A stretch of 11,860 bases of DNA from Sedimenticola sp. Lineage in GTDB: Bacteria; Pseudomonadota; Gammaproteobacteria; Chromatiales; Chromatiaceae. The stretch is from positions 1 to 11,860 of the forward strand of contig JALWGP010000184.1 in NCBI GenBank assembly GCA_027038775.1, read 5' to 3'. The notes below the pieces were generated by a model. The model saw nothing but the letters and a program-made list of their open reading frames with translations. It made no database searches and had not been told where the DNA came from. Positions 1 to 7,890 of this stretch are shown here, piece by piece. The position numbers were made by a program, and so were the translations under genes. Position 1 is the stretch's first letter; each line of letters begins with the position of its first letter.

Positions 1-535
1 CCTCCGGAGGCCACGCATCCACCTGGGCGGCCAGCCAACGGCTTACCCGATTGCCCCGCAACCCCTGACCGCGCGCGGCCCGCAGGCTGGCCGCGGTCAA
101 GCGGTACGCCAGCCCCTGCGCGTCCGCCGGACCGGGTTCGGCCAGCCGGGCGATGTGATAGTGCACGGCGCGGGGCACATCCCAGGGCACCTGCAGGCGG
201 CCTCGCCCCAACCAACGCGGCCGCGCCTGCCCAGGGGGACACGCGTCCGCGGGCGGCGCGGCCGTGTCCAGCAAAGCCCGGCCCGCGGGCGTGAGGCGGA
301 AAGCCGTGGGCGGGCCCGCGGGCGTCGCGGTCGCCAGGTCCACCATGCCCAGCCAGTGCAGCGGGCCATGCAGCCAAAAACGCACCAGCGCGCCGTCCAC
401 CGCGTCCCAGTGTTCCGGCCCCTGCAGATAAGGGCCGTCTTCGTCGTCGGCCCGCCGAATGTACCAGGAATGGAAGTCCTCGGGCGCGGGCCGCTGGAAG
501 TGCGGCTCGAGCGCACGTAGGAGGCCCGCCCCCAC
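1..535 (-). CDS. Partial helicase-associated (XPB/Ssl2-like) domain protein, 5' end unclear, possibly a remnant
   Basis: The minus-strand frame with codons ending at positions 4, 7, 10... is open from about 748 to the left edge and shows strong GC3 coding bias below about 523. Counting from a possible GTG at 535-533, it reads FHSWYIRRADDEDGPYLQG (about residues 21-39), EHWDAVDGALVRF (41-53), GPLHWLGMVDLA (57-68), then FRLTPAGRALL (79-89), which looks like a winged-helix fold. From memory this resembles the helicase-associated region of XPB/Ssl2-like proteins that I know mainly from Chloroflexota; I could not search. In such proteins this block is internal, so an N-terminus is missing here. 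Directly upstream the frame is only REP repeat, with no ATG and no convincing ribosome site. It is therefore either a 5'-truncated remnant or a gene whose start I cannot see; the 3' end lies outside the window. Coding status is fairly sure, family assignment uncertain. Confidence 0.5.
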   Translation of the reverse strand, partial: MGAGLLRALEPHFQRPAPEDFHSWYIRRADDEDGPYLQGPEHWDAVDGALVRFWLHGPLHWLGMVDLATATPAGPPTAFRLTPAGRALLDTAAPPADACPPGQARPRWLGRGRLQVPWDVPRAVHYHIARLAEPGPADAQGLAYRLTAASLRAARGQGLRGNRVSRWLAAQVDAWPPE

Positions 536-579
536 CGGGCCGAATTTCGGACCATTCGCGGCGGGGGCGCCACTCCTAC
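517..579. repeat. REP pair 1 (BIME-like): plus-oriented 'GGCCCG' type and minus-oriented 'GCGGCG' type
   Basis: The first element (517-545, plus) has the head GTAGGAG, arms GGCCCG and CGGGCC, and tail GAAT; its loop is lengthened to CCCCCAC. The second (554-579) is inverted: read on the minus strand it has GTAGGAG, arms GTGGCG and CGCCGC (one G-T pair), loop CCCC and tail GAAT. The tails face each other across 8 bases. GTAG-headed hairpins of this size match REP sequences mobilised by RAYT (REP-associated tyrosine) transposases in Pseudomonas and Stenotrophomonas. The first element overlaps the upstream end of the minus-strand helicase-like frame. Confidence 0.8.
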
Positions 580-586
580 ACAGGCT

Positions 587-646
587 GTAGGAGGCCCGCC
601 CCCGGGCCGAATTTTGAACGATTCGCGGCGGGGGCGCCGCTTCTAC
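587..646. repeat. REP pair 2 (BIME-like), near copy of pair 1
   Basis: The plus element (587-612) has GTAGGAG, perfect 6-base arms GGCCCG and CGGGCC around loop CCCC, then GAAT. The inverted element (621-646) has GTAGAAG, perfect arms GCGGCG and CGCCGC around loop CCCC, then GAAT. The 8-base spacer between the tails matches pair 1 in length, so pairs 1 and 2 look like a tandem duplication of one ~60-base unit. Pair 1 and pair 2 meet head to head (CTCCTAC, 7 bases, GTAGGAG), which can itself form a 7-base stem. Confidence 0.82.
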
Positions 647-668
647 GGTTGGGATCCGGGATGGTCGT

Positions 669-738
669 GTGGGAGGCCCGCCCCCGGGCCGAACGTTTTG
701 AGCAACCGTCGATTCGGCCCCGGGAACAGTTGGAGTAC
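669..738. repeat. REP element plus a decayed inverted partner
   Basis: 669-693 (plus) has the hairpin GGCCCG, CCCC, CGGGCC followed by GAA, but its head is GTGG instead of GTAG. At 713-738 the sequence begins TTCGGCCCCGGG and ends in TAC at the spacing of an inverted 'GGCCCG'-type element, with the middle no longer matching. If this is a degenerate copy, the array keeps strict plus/minus alternation over six elements. The 669-693 element is clear; the decayed partner is a guess. Confidence 0.6.
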
Positions 739-746
739 AATTAGCG
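731..746 (+). promoter_or_regulatory. Weak candidate promoter for the tviB-tviC-like pair
   Basis: This is the only stretch between the repeats and the dehydrogenase start that resembles a promoter, and two readings overlap. TACAAT at 736-741 is one mismatch from a sigma-70 -10 box, but the hexamer 17 bases upstream (TTCGGC) is a poor -35. TGG at 731-733 and GC at 744-745 have the exact GG-N10-GC spacing of a sigma-54 site, but the other conserved positions fit badly. Neither reading is convincing alone. Confidence 0.25.
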
Positions 747-802
747 CTTCAGTTTTTTCTGGAAACCGGGCGCCACCGCCCCAGCAATAGGAAGCTACAG
801 TA

Positions 803-2098
<1,296 letters not shown>

Positions 2099-2100
2099 CC

Positions 2101-3129
2101 ATGGCCCGTTACGAAGCGGTGCAGGCGCGGCTGCGTGAGGCCCCCGCCACCTGGCTGATCACCGGGGTGGCCGGTTTCATCGGCTCCAACCTGCTGGAGA
2201 CGCTGCTCAAGCTGGACCAGCAGGTGGTGGGGCTGGACAACTTCGCCACCGGCCACCGCCGCAACCTGGAGGAAGTGGAGCGCCTGGTGACCCCGGAGCA
2301 GTGGGCGCGCTTTACTTTCATCGAAGGCGACATCCGCGAGCCGGCGGACTGCGCCCGCGTCTGTACCGGTGTGGACTACGTGCTGCACCAGGCGGCCCTG
2401 GGCTCGGTGCCGCGCTCGCTGGAGGATCCGCTCACCACCAACGCGGCCAACATCGACGGGTTTCTCAACATGCTGGTGGCTGCGCGCGATGCCGGCGTGA
2501 AACGTTTCGTCTATGCCGCCTCGAGCTCCACCTACGGTGACCACCCCGACCTGCCCAAGGTGGAAGAGAAGATCGGCAACCCACTGTCGCCCTACGCGGT
2601 AACGAAGCTGGTGAACGAACTCTATGCCCGTGTCTTCGCCCGATGCTACGACTTCAGGACCATTGGCCTGCGTTACTTCAACATCTTCGGCCGGCGGCAG
2701 GACCCCAACGGGGCCTACGCGGCGGTGATTCCGAAGTGGTTTGCCGGGCTCATCCAGGGGGAGACCGTCTACATCAATGGCGACGGCGAGACCAGCCGGG
2801 ACTTCTGCTACATCGACAACTGCGTGCAGGCCAACCTGCTGGCGGCCACGGTGGAAGAGGACGAGGCCACGGACCAAGTCTACAACGTGGCCTACGGCGA
2901 ACGCACCTCCCTCAACGAGCTTTTCGGACTCGTGCGGGATCGGGTGGCGGCGCGGCATCCCGGGGCTGCGGCCGCCGAACCGGTCTACCGGGATTTCCGC
3001 CCGGGCGACGTGCGCCACTCGCTGGCCGACATCGGCAAGGCCCGCAGGCTGCTGGGCTACGAGCCGAGCCACTCCCTGGCCCGGGGGCTGGACGAGGCGG
3101 CGGAGTGGTACCTGGACAATCTTGGCTGA
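2101..3129 (+). CDS. tviC: UDP-N-acetylglucosamine/-glucosaminuronate C4-epimerase (TviC/WbpP-like)
   Basis: A 342-residue extended short-chain dehydrogenase/reductase. The NAD-binding motif GVAGFIG lies at residues 22-28, the catalytic serine block AASSSTYG has S141-S143, and YAVTK gives Y165 and K169, nearly the numbering known for WbpP of Pseudomonas aeruginosa. Further family marks are [35 protein letters not shown] and [14 protein letters not shown], the last two typical of UDP-GlcNAc/UDP-GalNAc 4-epimerases such as WbpP and TviC. With the dehydrogenase just upstream (2-base gap) it would give UDP-GalNAcA, the donor used in Vi antigen and some O-antigens, here presumably for the exopolysaccharide. 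The order of the two reactions is not decidable from sequence. The ATG has no strong ribosome site of its own, which fits translational coupling. The gene ends 13 bases before a REP pair. Confidence 0.92.
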   Translation: MARYEAVQARLREAPATWLITGVAGFIGSNLLETLLKLDQQVVGLDNFATGHRRNLEEVERLVTPEQWARFTFIEGDIREPADCARVCTGVDYVLHQAALGSVPRSLEDPLTTNAANIDGFLNMLVAARDAGVKRFVYAASSSTYGDHPDLPKVEEKIGNPLSPYAVTKLVNELYARVFARCYDFRTIGLRYFNIFGRRQDPNGAYAAVIPKWFAGLIQGETVYINGDGETSRDFCYIDNCVQANLLAATVEEDEATDQVYNVAYGERTSLNELFGLVRDRVAARHPGAAAAEPVYRDFRPGDVRHSLADIGKARRLLGYEPSHSLARGLDEAAEWYLDNLG

Positions 3130-3142
3130 ATGCCGTGCCGGG

Positions 3143-3196
3143 TTCGCGGCGAGGGCGCCGCTCCTACAGGTGTAGGAGGCCCGCCCCCGGGCCGAA
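3143..3196. repeat. REP pair between convergent genes
   Basis: The inverted 'GCGGCG'-type element (3143-3167; loop CCCT) and the plus-oriented 'GGCCCG'-type element (3172-3196; loop CCCC) meet head to head as CTCCTAC, AGGT, GTAGGAG. This is a 7-base stem with a 4-base loop, flanked by the two 6-base hairpins. The pair fills most of the 81 bases between the stops of the epimerase (3129) and prsT (3211). It could act as a bidirectional transcript end or protect mRNA 3' ends, but neither side has a T-tract, so it is not a standard intrinsic terminator. Confidence 0.82.
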
Positions 3197-3210
3197 CTCC
3201 ACGAACCTGT

Positions 3211-5979
3211 TCAATTTCCCCGTAGCTCCTTCAGCATTTTTTCCGCTTCGGCCTTTTCCGGGAAGTCCTTGCCCTTGGACAACAACAACTCGAGGACATT
3301 GGCAGCCGTGTCGTTCTCGCCATTGGCAGCGAGAATGCGGGCATGGTGGAACACCATCGTGGCACTGGGGGGGGCGATGTCCACGGCGCGTTCGATTTGG
3401 CGCAGCGCCTTGTCCTTCTGGCCATTGGCCAACAGAACCATGGCGTAGGTGTCGAGGATGCTGGGCTCCTGGGGAGCCAGCGCGTATGCGGCCTCTGCAT
3501 ATTCCAGTGCCCGTGCAGGATCGCTCTCTTTCAGGTACCACGCCAGGTTGTTGAGCGCCACCACATTCTTCGGTTCCAGCTTCAGCACCTTCTCGTATGT
3601 GGCCACCGCCTCCTGGATCAGGCTCTTTTTCAGGTAGCTGTCGGCCAGCGCCAGCAGGGCAAGCTTGTCTTCCGGGTGTTTCTCCGTCCAGGACTTTTGG
3701 AGAGCGATGGCGCCTTCCGGGTCACCGGAGCGCCATTTGAGCATGGCCAGTATCTGCATGTTGGCGGTACTGGGCCTCGATTCCATCAACTTCTCGTAGA
3801 TGGCAATGGCCTGTTCCGGCTTCTCTTCCGCAACCGCCAGGCCGGCCTGGAGCTTCAACACCTCGGGGTGTTCTGCGTAGTTCTTCGTAAGCGCCTTCAA
3901 TTGCTCTTTCACGGCATCGAATTTCTTTTCTTGCAACAGCAGTCGGCTGTAGCTGATGCGCGCATTGAAATGGTTTGGATCCAGCTCGATGGCCTTTTGC
4001 AGCTCCCTCTCCATCCGGTCCTTTTGGTTCAATCCGGCATAGGCACGGGCCAGCAGGAAATGTGCCTCGGCTGCTTCAGGGGCTGTGGCGACCAGGTTTT
4101 CCAACGTCTCCCTGGCCTGTGCGAAGGAGTTGTTCGCGAGCTGGATCAAACCGATCACCCTGAGGGCTTCCGGGTTTTGTTTCTGCTTTTCGTTCAGTTC
4201 AGAAAGCTGAAGAGCGGCCTGTTGCGGCTTGTTTTGAGCCAGATAGAGTCGCGCCAGGGTAAGGCGCGGTTCGAGGGCTTTCGGATGTGCCGCTATGGCC
4301 TTTTCCAGGTGGGATATGGTCTGTTCCACCCGATTTTCCCTCAGTTCCAACGCGGCGAGTTGCATCAGGGCGCCAAGGTGCTCCCTGTGGTGCTGGAGAA
4401 TCTCTTCCAGGTATTTTCTCGCTTGTGCGTGATCCTTCTCTTGGATGGCGAATTGGGCAAGCAGAAGCAGGGCTTGCGGGTTGCCCGGCTCGATTTCGGC
4501 CGCCTGTTTCAGTGCAGCCATGGCTTTTTCACGGTCTCCCTTGAACAGGTGGATCCGTGCAATGAGGTTATATGGAGCGGCGCTGTCGGCGTTTTTCTGA
4601 CGATACTTTTCGGCTGCCGCCAATGCTTCGTCGAATTTCTTCTGCCTGATCAGGCTGAGAATGAGCAGGGTCTCCGCCTGCGGGTTGTTGGGGTCGAGCT
4701 TGGCCGCGTTCTTCAGGTAGATTGCCGCCTTTTCCTCTTCGCCTTCGAGGAGCAGGCCTGCACCCATGCGTAGCTGGGCCTTGGCCGATTCCGGCTTCAG
4801 GGCGGCGATCCTGTTCAGGAGGCCCAAGGCTTCATCGGTCTTGCCCTGCCGGAGCAGCACTGTCGCGAGGAGGTTCATGGCTTCTTCGTCGTCCTTGGCG
4901 TTTGCGACCACGGGCAGCAACAGGGACTCTGCCGCCGCAGGTTGATTCCGCTGCATCTTGATCCTGGCGGCCAGCTTCCGTCCCTCGATACTGCCCGGCA
5001 TCTTCGTCAGGAACTGCTCGGCGTACGTGTCGGCCTGTTCAAGGTTGCCCTTGGCCAAATGGATGGCGCTCAGGAAATAGAAGACAGCCGGGTTGGACGT
5101 GTTGCTGGCGACTGCCTGTTCAAAGGCGGAGAGGGCGTCGTCGAGCTTTTTCTCACTCAGGTAGACGAGGCCTTGCACATAGTTGACGCCACCGTGTTGA
5201 GGGGCGACTCGCTTGAGCTTGTCGAGGTCCTTTTGTGCCTTTTCCAGTTCTTTGCGTTGGGTGAGGCTCATGGCTCTGGCAAGACGTGATACCAGGTCGT
5301 TCCTGTTGATTTCGAGTGCCCTGGAAAAGGCCTTGACCGCCCCCTGATGGTTGCGGCGGGACTGTTCGAGGGTTCCCAGGATCATCCAGCCGTCGGCATA
5401 TTCGGGATCCTTGTCCAGGGTCGTGGTGATGGTCTGAATGGCCTGCTCGATCTTGCCGTCGGCGGCCAGCATTCTGGCCTGGGCGGCCTGCACCTCTCTG
5501 GCGGCCGGATAGTCTTCCACCGCCTGCATGATCAGTTTTTCCGCGTCTGCCTTGTCTCCCCGAAGAAGCTTTGCCGTTCCCTGGGTTGCCATTACCCGGG
5601 CTCGTGCTTCGGAGGGCAGGCCTGTCGGGTCGAGTTCTATGAGTTCATCCGTTTTCCCCTGTTTGAGGAGCGCGTCGGCCAGCAGGGGGAGCACGGACTC
5701 GGCGGGCGTGCCCAGTTTGCGCGCGATCCGAAGCTCCTTCTCGGCACTGGCCGGGTCTCCCTGGCGCAGGGAAAGCTGGCCAAGGAGGAATCTTGCCCTG
5801 GCGTTGTCCTTGTTCTTCTTGAGGGCGTTCTTGAGCTCGATGATCGCCGCCTTGGTCTGGTTGGTGGCAATGAATCCTTCGGCTTTCTTCAGGTGGTCCT
5901 GGTCTGAAGAACCTGCGTTGCAAGCGGCGAGGTAGGCTACGATGAAAAGCAGCGAAGCTGTCTTGATGAGGGTGTTCAT
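3211..5979 (-). CDS. prsT: PEP-CTERM system TPR-repeat lipoprotein PrsT
   Basis: A 922-residue protein made almost entirely of tandem 34-residue TPR motifs from about residue 27 to the end; examples are KAFSRALEINRNDLVSRLARA and ATYEKVLKLEPKNVVALNNLAW. The N-terminus (MNTLIKTASLLFIVAYLAAC) is a lipoprotein signal with lipobox LAAC and lipidation at C20. Asn at +2 is not the inner-membrane retention Asp, so outer-membrane anchoring on the periplasmic side is likely. Length, lipobox and neighbours match the PrsT family of PEP-CTERM exopolysaccharide loci. A scaffold role in polysaccharide assembly or export is inference. AAGGAG (5988-5993, minus) stands 8 bases before the ATG, so the start is secure. 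It lies 102 bases downstream of the sugar transferase with no terminator seen, so co-transcription is likely. It is less GC-rich than its neighbours (29 of 60 bases at 3901-3960 against 39 of 60 at 8461-8520), partly from its Lys/Glu-rich composition. Confidence 0.92.
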   Translation of the reverse strand: MNTLIKTASLLFIVAYLAACNAGSSDQDHLKKAEGFIATNQTKAAIIELKNALKKNKDNARARFLLGQLSLRQGDPASAEKELRIARKLGTPAESVLPLLADALLKQGKTDELIELDPTGLPSEARARVMATQGTAKLLRGDKADAEKLIMQAVEDYPAAREVQAAQARMLAADGKIEQAIQTITTTLDKDPEYADGWMILGTLEQSRRNHQGAVKAFSRALEINRNDLVSRLARAMSLTQRKELEKAQKDLDKLKRVAPQHGGVNYVQGLVYLSEKKLDDALSAFEQAVASNTSNPAVFYFLSAIHLAKGNLEQADTYAEQFLTKMPGSIEGRKLAARIKMQRNQPAAAESLLLPVVANAKDDEEAMNLLATVLLRQGKTDEALGLLNRIAALKPESAKAQLRMGAGLLLEGEEEKAAIYLKNAAKLDPNNPQAETLLILSLIRQKKFDEALAAAEKYRQKNADSAAPYNLIARIHLFKGDREKAMAALKQAAEIEPGNPQALLLLAQFAIQEKDHAQARKYLEEILQHHREHLGALMQLAALELRENRVEQTISHLEKAIAAHPKALEPRLTLARLYLAQNKPQQAALQLSELNEKQKQNPEALRVIGLIQLANNSFAQARETLENLVATAPEAAEAHFLLARAYAGLNQKDRMERELQKAIELDPNHFNARISYSRLLLQEKKFDAVKEQLKALTKNYAEHPEVLKLQAGLAVAEEKPEQAIAIYEKLMESRPSTANMQILAMLKWRSGDPEGAIALQKSWTEKHPEDKLALLALADSYLKKSLIQEAVATYEKVLKLEPKNVVALNNLAWYLKESDPARALEYAEAAYALAPQEPSILDTYAMVLLANGQKDKALRQIERAVDIAPPSATMVFHHARILAANGENDTAANVLELLLSKGKDFPEKAEAEKMLKELRGN

Positions 5980-6081
5980 CTACTGTTCTCCTTGTACAGC
6001 GAATTCCCGGAGCGGGCGGGTGGATTTTCCCGCAGGTGTCGAAAAGGTTACCACATCGGCCAATCGAGGGAGGCCGGGGAG
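5980..6081 (-). other. Leader between sugar transferase and prsT
   Basis: These 102 bases hold the AAGGAG ribosome site of prsT and a weak hairpin (GCGGG at 6016-6020, CCCGC at 6029-6033, 8-base loop). There is no T-tract, no sigma-54 motif and no good sigma-70 promoter on the minus strand. The gap therefore looks like an internal operon spacer. Confidence 0.4.
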
Positions 6082-7593
6082 TCAGCGCGCCCCTTTCCGG
6101 AACAGCACCACTTCCACTGTCTGCATCAGGATCAGGAGGTCGAAGAAGAGCGAACTGTTCTTGATGTAGTAGAGGTCGTATTGCAGTTTTTGCATGGCAT
6201 CCTCGTCCGAGGAGCCGTAGGGATAGGAGAGCTGGGCCCAGCCGGTGAGTCCCGGCTTGACCCGGTGGCGTTCCCTGTACAGGGGGTTGACCCCGATCAG
6301 GTGTTCGACGAACTGGGGACGTTCCGGGCGGGGACCCACCAGGCTCATGTCGCCCCGCAGCACGTTCCAGAGCTGGGGAATCTCGTCAATGCGGTACTTG
6401 CGGATGAATGCGCCCACCCGTGTGACCCTGGGGTCTTCCTTCTGCGCCCAACGCGCCTGCCCGTCTGCTTCCGCGTCGGGGCGCATGCTGCGGAACTTGA
6501 TCACCTGGAAAGGAACCCCGTTCAGGCCAATCCGTTCCTGGTGGTAGAAGATAGACCCCTTGCCGCGGTCCTCCAGGTAGATGGCCAGGGCGGTGAGCAG
6601 CGAGATGGGGGAAGAGAACAACAGCAGCGTGCTGCTGACCAGGATGTCGAAGCTTCTCTTGGCCAGATCCCTCAGCAGGTTGCGCCTGAACCCTTCGGCA
6701 TGCATGAGCCAGCCGGGCTGGACCAGGTCGAGGTGGATGAGCGCACGCTCTCTTTCGAAGAAATCGATGGCGTCGGTGATCTCGATGCCGCTCATGCGGC
6801 AGTCCAGCAGTTCGTCGATGGGAAGCTTCTGGCGGCGGTCGTCCACGGCGATGACGATCTCGTCCACCTCGTTGGCCAGGGAAAAGTCGCAGAATCCCTT
6901 GCCGGTGTTGACGATCTTGGCGGTGTCCACGTGAATGGCCTCGCAGGAACGCGGAGCGACGTAACCCACGAGCTGGAATCCCCGCTTGTCGGCCTTGCGC
7001 CTCAGGCGGTCGATGTGGCTGGCCCTCTTGCCGGTGCCCAGCACCAGCGTGCGGCGCAGCAACACCCGGCCGTCCACGAAGCGATAGAAGAGGATGCGGG
7101 TGAGGACGAGAATGGAAAAGGCGGATGCGGCGAATACCAGGTGCCGACGCAGGTCCCAGAGGTTATTGCTGTAGACCTGGTAGATGACCCAGAGAGCGGC
7201 TGTCGACAGCAGAAAGGCGGTGGCGATGCGGAAGGCGATGCCGGAAAACTGCTCCCGCTGGCGGGTGTCATAGAGACCCACGGCGATCATGCCTGACAGG
7301 AGCACGGCCGTAGCCAACAGGGTTTCTGACAGCAACAGGGGCACGGACCTGCCGTAGAGGAGAGGGGTTGCAAGCTTCAGTGCAAGGTGGCTGCCGGCGG
7401 CCACAGCGAGAAACTCCACGGCCAGCAGCAGCAGGAACTGTGCGTGCACGTAATGGCCGAACAGTCGGAATTTCCCCTTGCAGCAGTGAAATCTCGGCAA
7501 TTTTCGCTCTCCGATGGCGATGGACACCGTCTCCCTGCGAGGCTGCTCCTTTCGGGGGACGATTTCCTGTTCCAGGGATTTTCTCCTTTCCAT
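6082..7593 (-). CDS. Exopolysaccharide initiating sugar transferase (EpsB_2 type polyprenyl glycosylphosphotransferase)
   Basis: A 503-residue bacterial sugar transferase of the polyisoprenyl-phosphate hexose-1-phosphate transferase family, which puts the first sugar phosphate on undecaprenyl phosphate at the inner membrane. Residues ~50-170 form about four membrane segments. A nucleotide-binding-like middle domain follows (RTLVLGTGKRA at 181-191). The catalytic domain starts at KRSFDIL (312-318) and includes IFYHQERIGLNG, FQVIKFRSMRPDAE, RIDEIPQLWNVLRGDMSLVG (401-420), GPRPERPQF and KPGLTGWAQL. The arrangement and the PrsT/PrsK/PrsR neighbours match the PEP-CTERM-associated subgroup. The start is uncertain: the ATG at 7593 has GGAG 14 bases away and adds about 40 charged residues before the usual 'FRLFGHYVH' beginning. 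A TTG at 7500-7498 (residue 32) with GGAGAG just upstream is an alternative. A sigma-54 promoter candidate lies about 140 bases upstream. Confidence 0.9.
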   Translation of the reverse strand: MERRKSLEQEIVPRKEQPRRETVSIAIGERKLPRFHCCKGKFRLFGHYVHAQFLLLLAVEFLAVAAGSHLALKLATPLLYGRSVPLLLSETLLATAVLLSGMIAVGLYDTRQREQFSGIAFRIATAFLLSTAALWVIYQVYSNNLWDLRRHLVFAASAFSILVLTRILFYRFVDGRVLLRRTLVLGTGKRASHIDRLRRKADKRGFQLVGYVAPRSCEAIHVDTAKIVNTGKGFCDFSLANEVDEIVIAVDDRRQKLPIDELLDCRMSGIEITDAIDFFERERALIHLDLVQPGWLMHAEGFRRNLLRDLAKRSFDILVSSTLLLFSSPISLLTALAIYLEDRGKGSIFYHQERIGLNGVPFQVIKFRSMRPDAEADGQARWAQKEDPRVTRVGAFIRKYRIDEIPQLWNVLRGDMSLVGPRPERPQFVEHLIGVNPLYRERHRVKPGLTGWAQLSYPYGSSDEDAMQKLQYDLYYIKNSSLFFDLLILMQTVEVVLFRKGAR

Positions 7594-7730
7594 GAGCCTG
7601 ATGGTTTCTCCAGTTTAATGCCAGCTGTGAACCCGTTGCCGGTGGTTTCCGATACGCCTCTCGTGGGCACCGGGAATTTGCCGCGTCTCGAAACTGCTAT
7701 CGGCAGGGGCCGCAAATCCTTGAGTCCTCA

Positions 7731-7746
7731 TGCAATATACGGGCCA
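7731..7746 (-). promoter_or_regulatory. Sigma-54 (RpoN) promoter candidate for the sugar transferase-prsT unit
   Basis: On the minus strand the sequence is TGGCCCGTATATTGCA. Against the consensus TGGCACG-N4-TTGCW only one specified base differs. GG of the -24 element and GC of the -12 element are both present with the required 10-base separation. Transcription would start near 7720, giving a leader of about 125 bases before the ATG at 7593. It lies in the only sizeable gap of the minus-strand cluster, directly downstream of the gene for a sigma-54 activator. Confidence 0.75.
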
Positions 7747-7753
7747 TGGCCCG
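7740..7753. promoter_or_regulatory. 14-base perfect palindrome overlapping the -24 element
   Basis: CGGGCCATGGCCCG is identical to its reverse complement and covers the -24 half of the sigma-54 candidate. It could be a repressor or activator operator, or chance in GC-rich DNA. Confidence 0.3.
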
Positions 7754-7840
7754 GCTTGATGCAAGTCCCGGAATCGGAAGAGAATGGCCGGTGCCGGCAG
7801 CCCCGGGCAGGTATCGGTGGAGAAAAACCTGGACAGAAGG

Positions 7841-7855
7841 TGACGCGAATTGTCA
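7841..7855. promoter_or_regulatory. Possible upstream activator site (TGAC-N7-GTCA)
   Basis: TGACGCGAATTGTCA has 4-base inverted arms about 95 bases upstream of the -24 element, within the usual distance for enhancer-binding proteins such as PrsR. The arms are short and the PrsR recognition sequence is not known to me, so this is only a position-based suggestion. Confidence 0.2.
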
Positions 7856-7861
7856 GTCGCT

Positions 7862-7890
7862 CCACGGCAGCCCTCCCTGGCGGCTGGTGG
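7862..7890 (-). terminator. Hairpin directly after prsR, possible weak terminator
   Basis: CCAC plus CAGCC (7862-7865, 7868-7872) pair with GGCTG plus GTGG (7882-7890), giving 9 base pairs with a 2-base bulge and a 9-base loop. It begins 4 bases after the prsR stop. No T-tract follows on the minus strand, so full Rho-independent termination is unlikely; it may reduce read-through or stabilise the mRNA end. Confidence 0.3.

Noticed and set aside
155..520. Plus-strand frame 155-520 and the minus-strand 158-codon frame 97-573
   Set aside because: Both are Arg/Pro/Ser/Gly rich out-of-frame products. The third frame on the minus strand has sensible codon bias and family-like motifs, so that frame was called instead.
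517..738. CRISPR array
   Set aside because: The repeats alternate in orientation, are self-complementary, and have no uniform unique spacers. They are REP/BIME elements.
3130..3210. Standard intrinsic terminator between the convergent genes
   Set aside because: Strong hairpins are present, but neither strand has the following T-tract. They are better described as a REP pair.
3343..4773. 476-codon plus-strand frame opposite prsT
   Set aside because: The composition is the mirror of the TPR repeats (Leu/Gln/Gly/Phe rich), with no family motifs and no ribosome site.
6082..7296. Long plus-strand frame 5992-7296 opposite the sugar transferase
   Set aside because: Antisense to a well-supported membrane glycosyltransferase, with no motif of its own.
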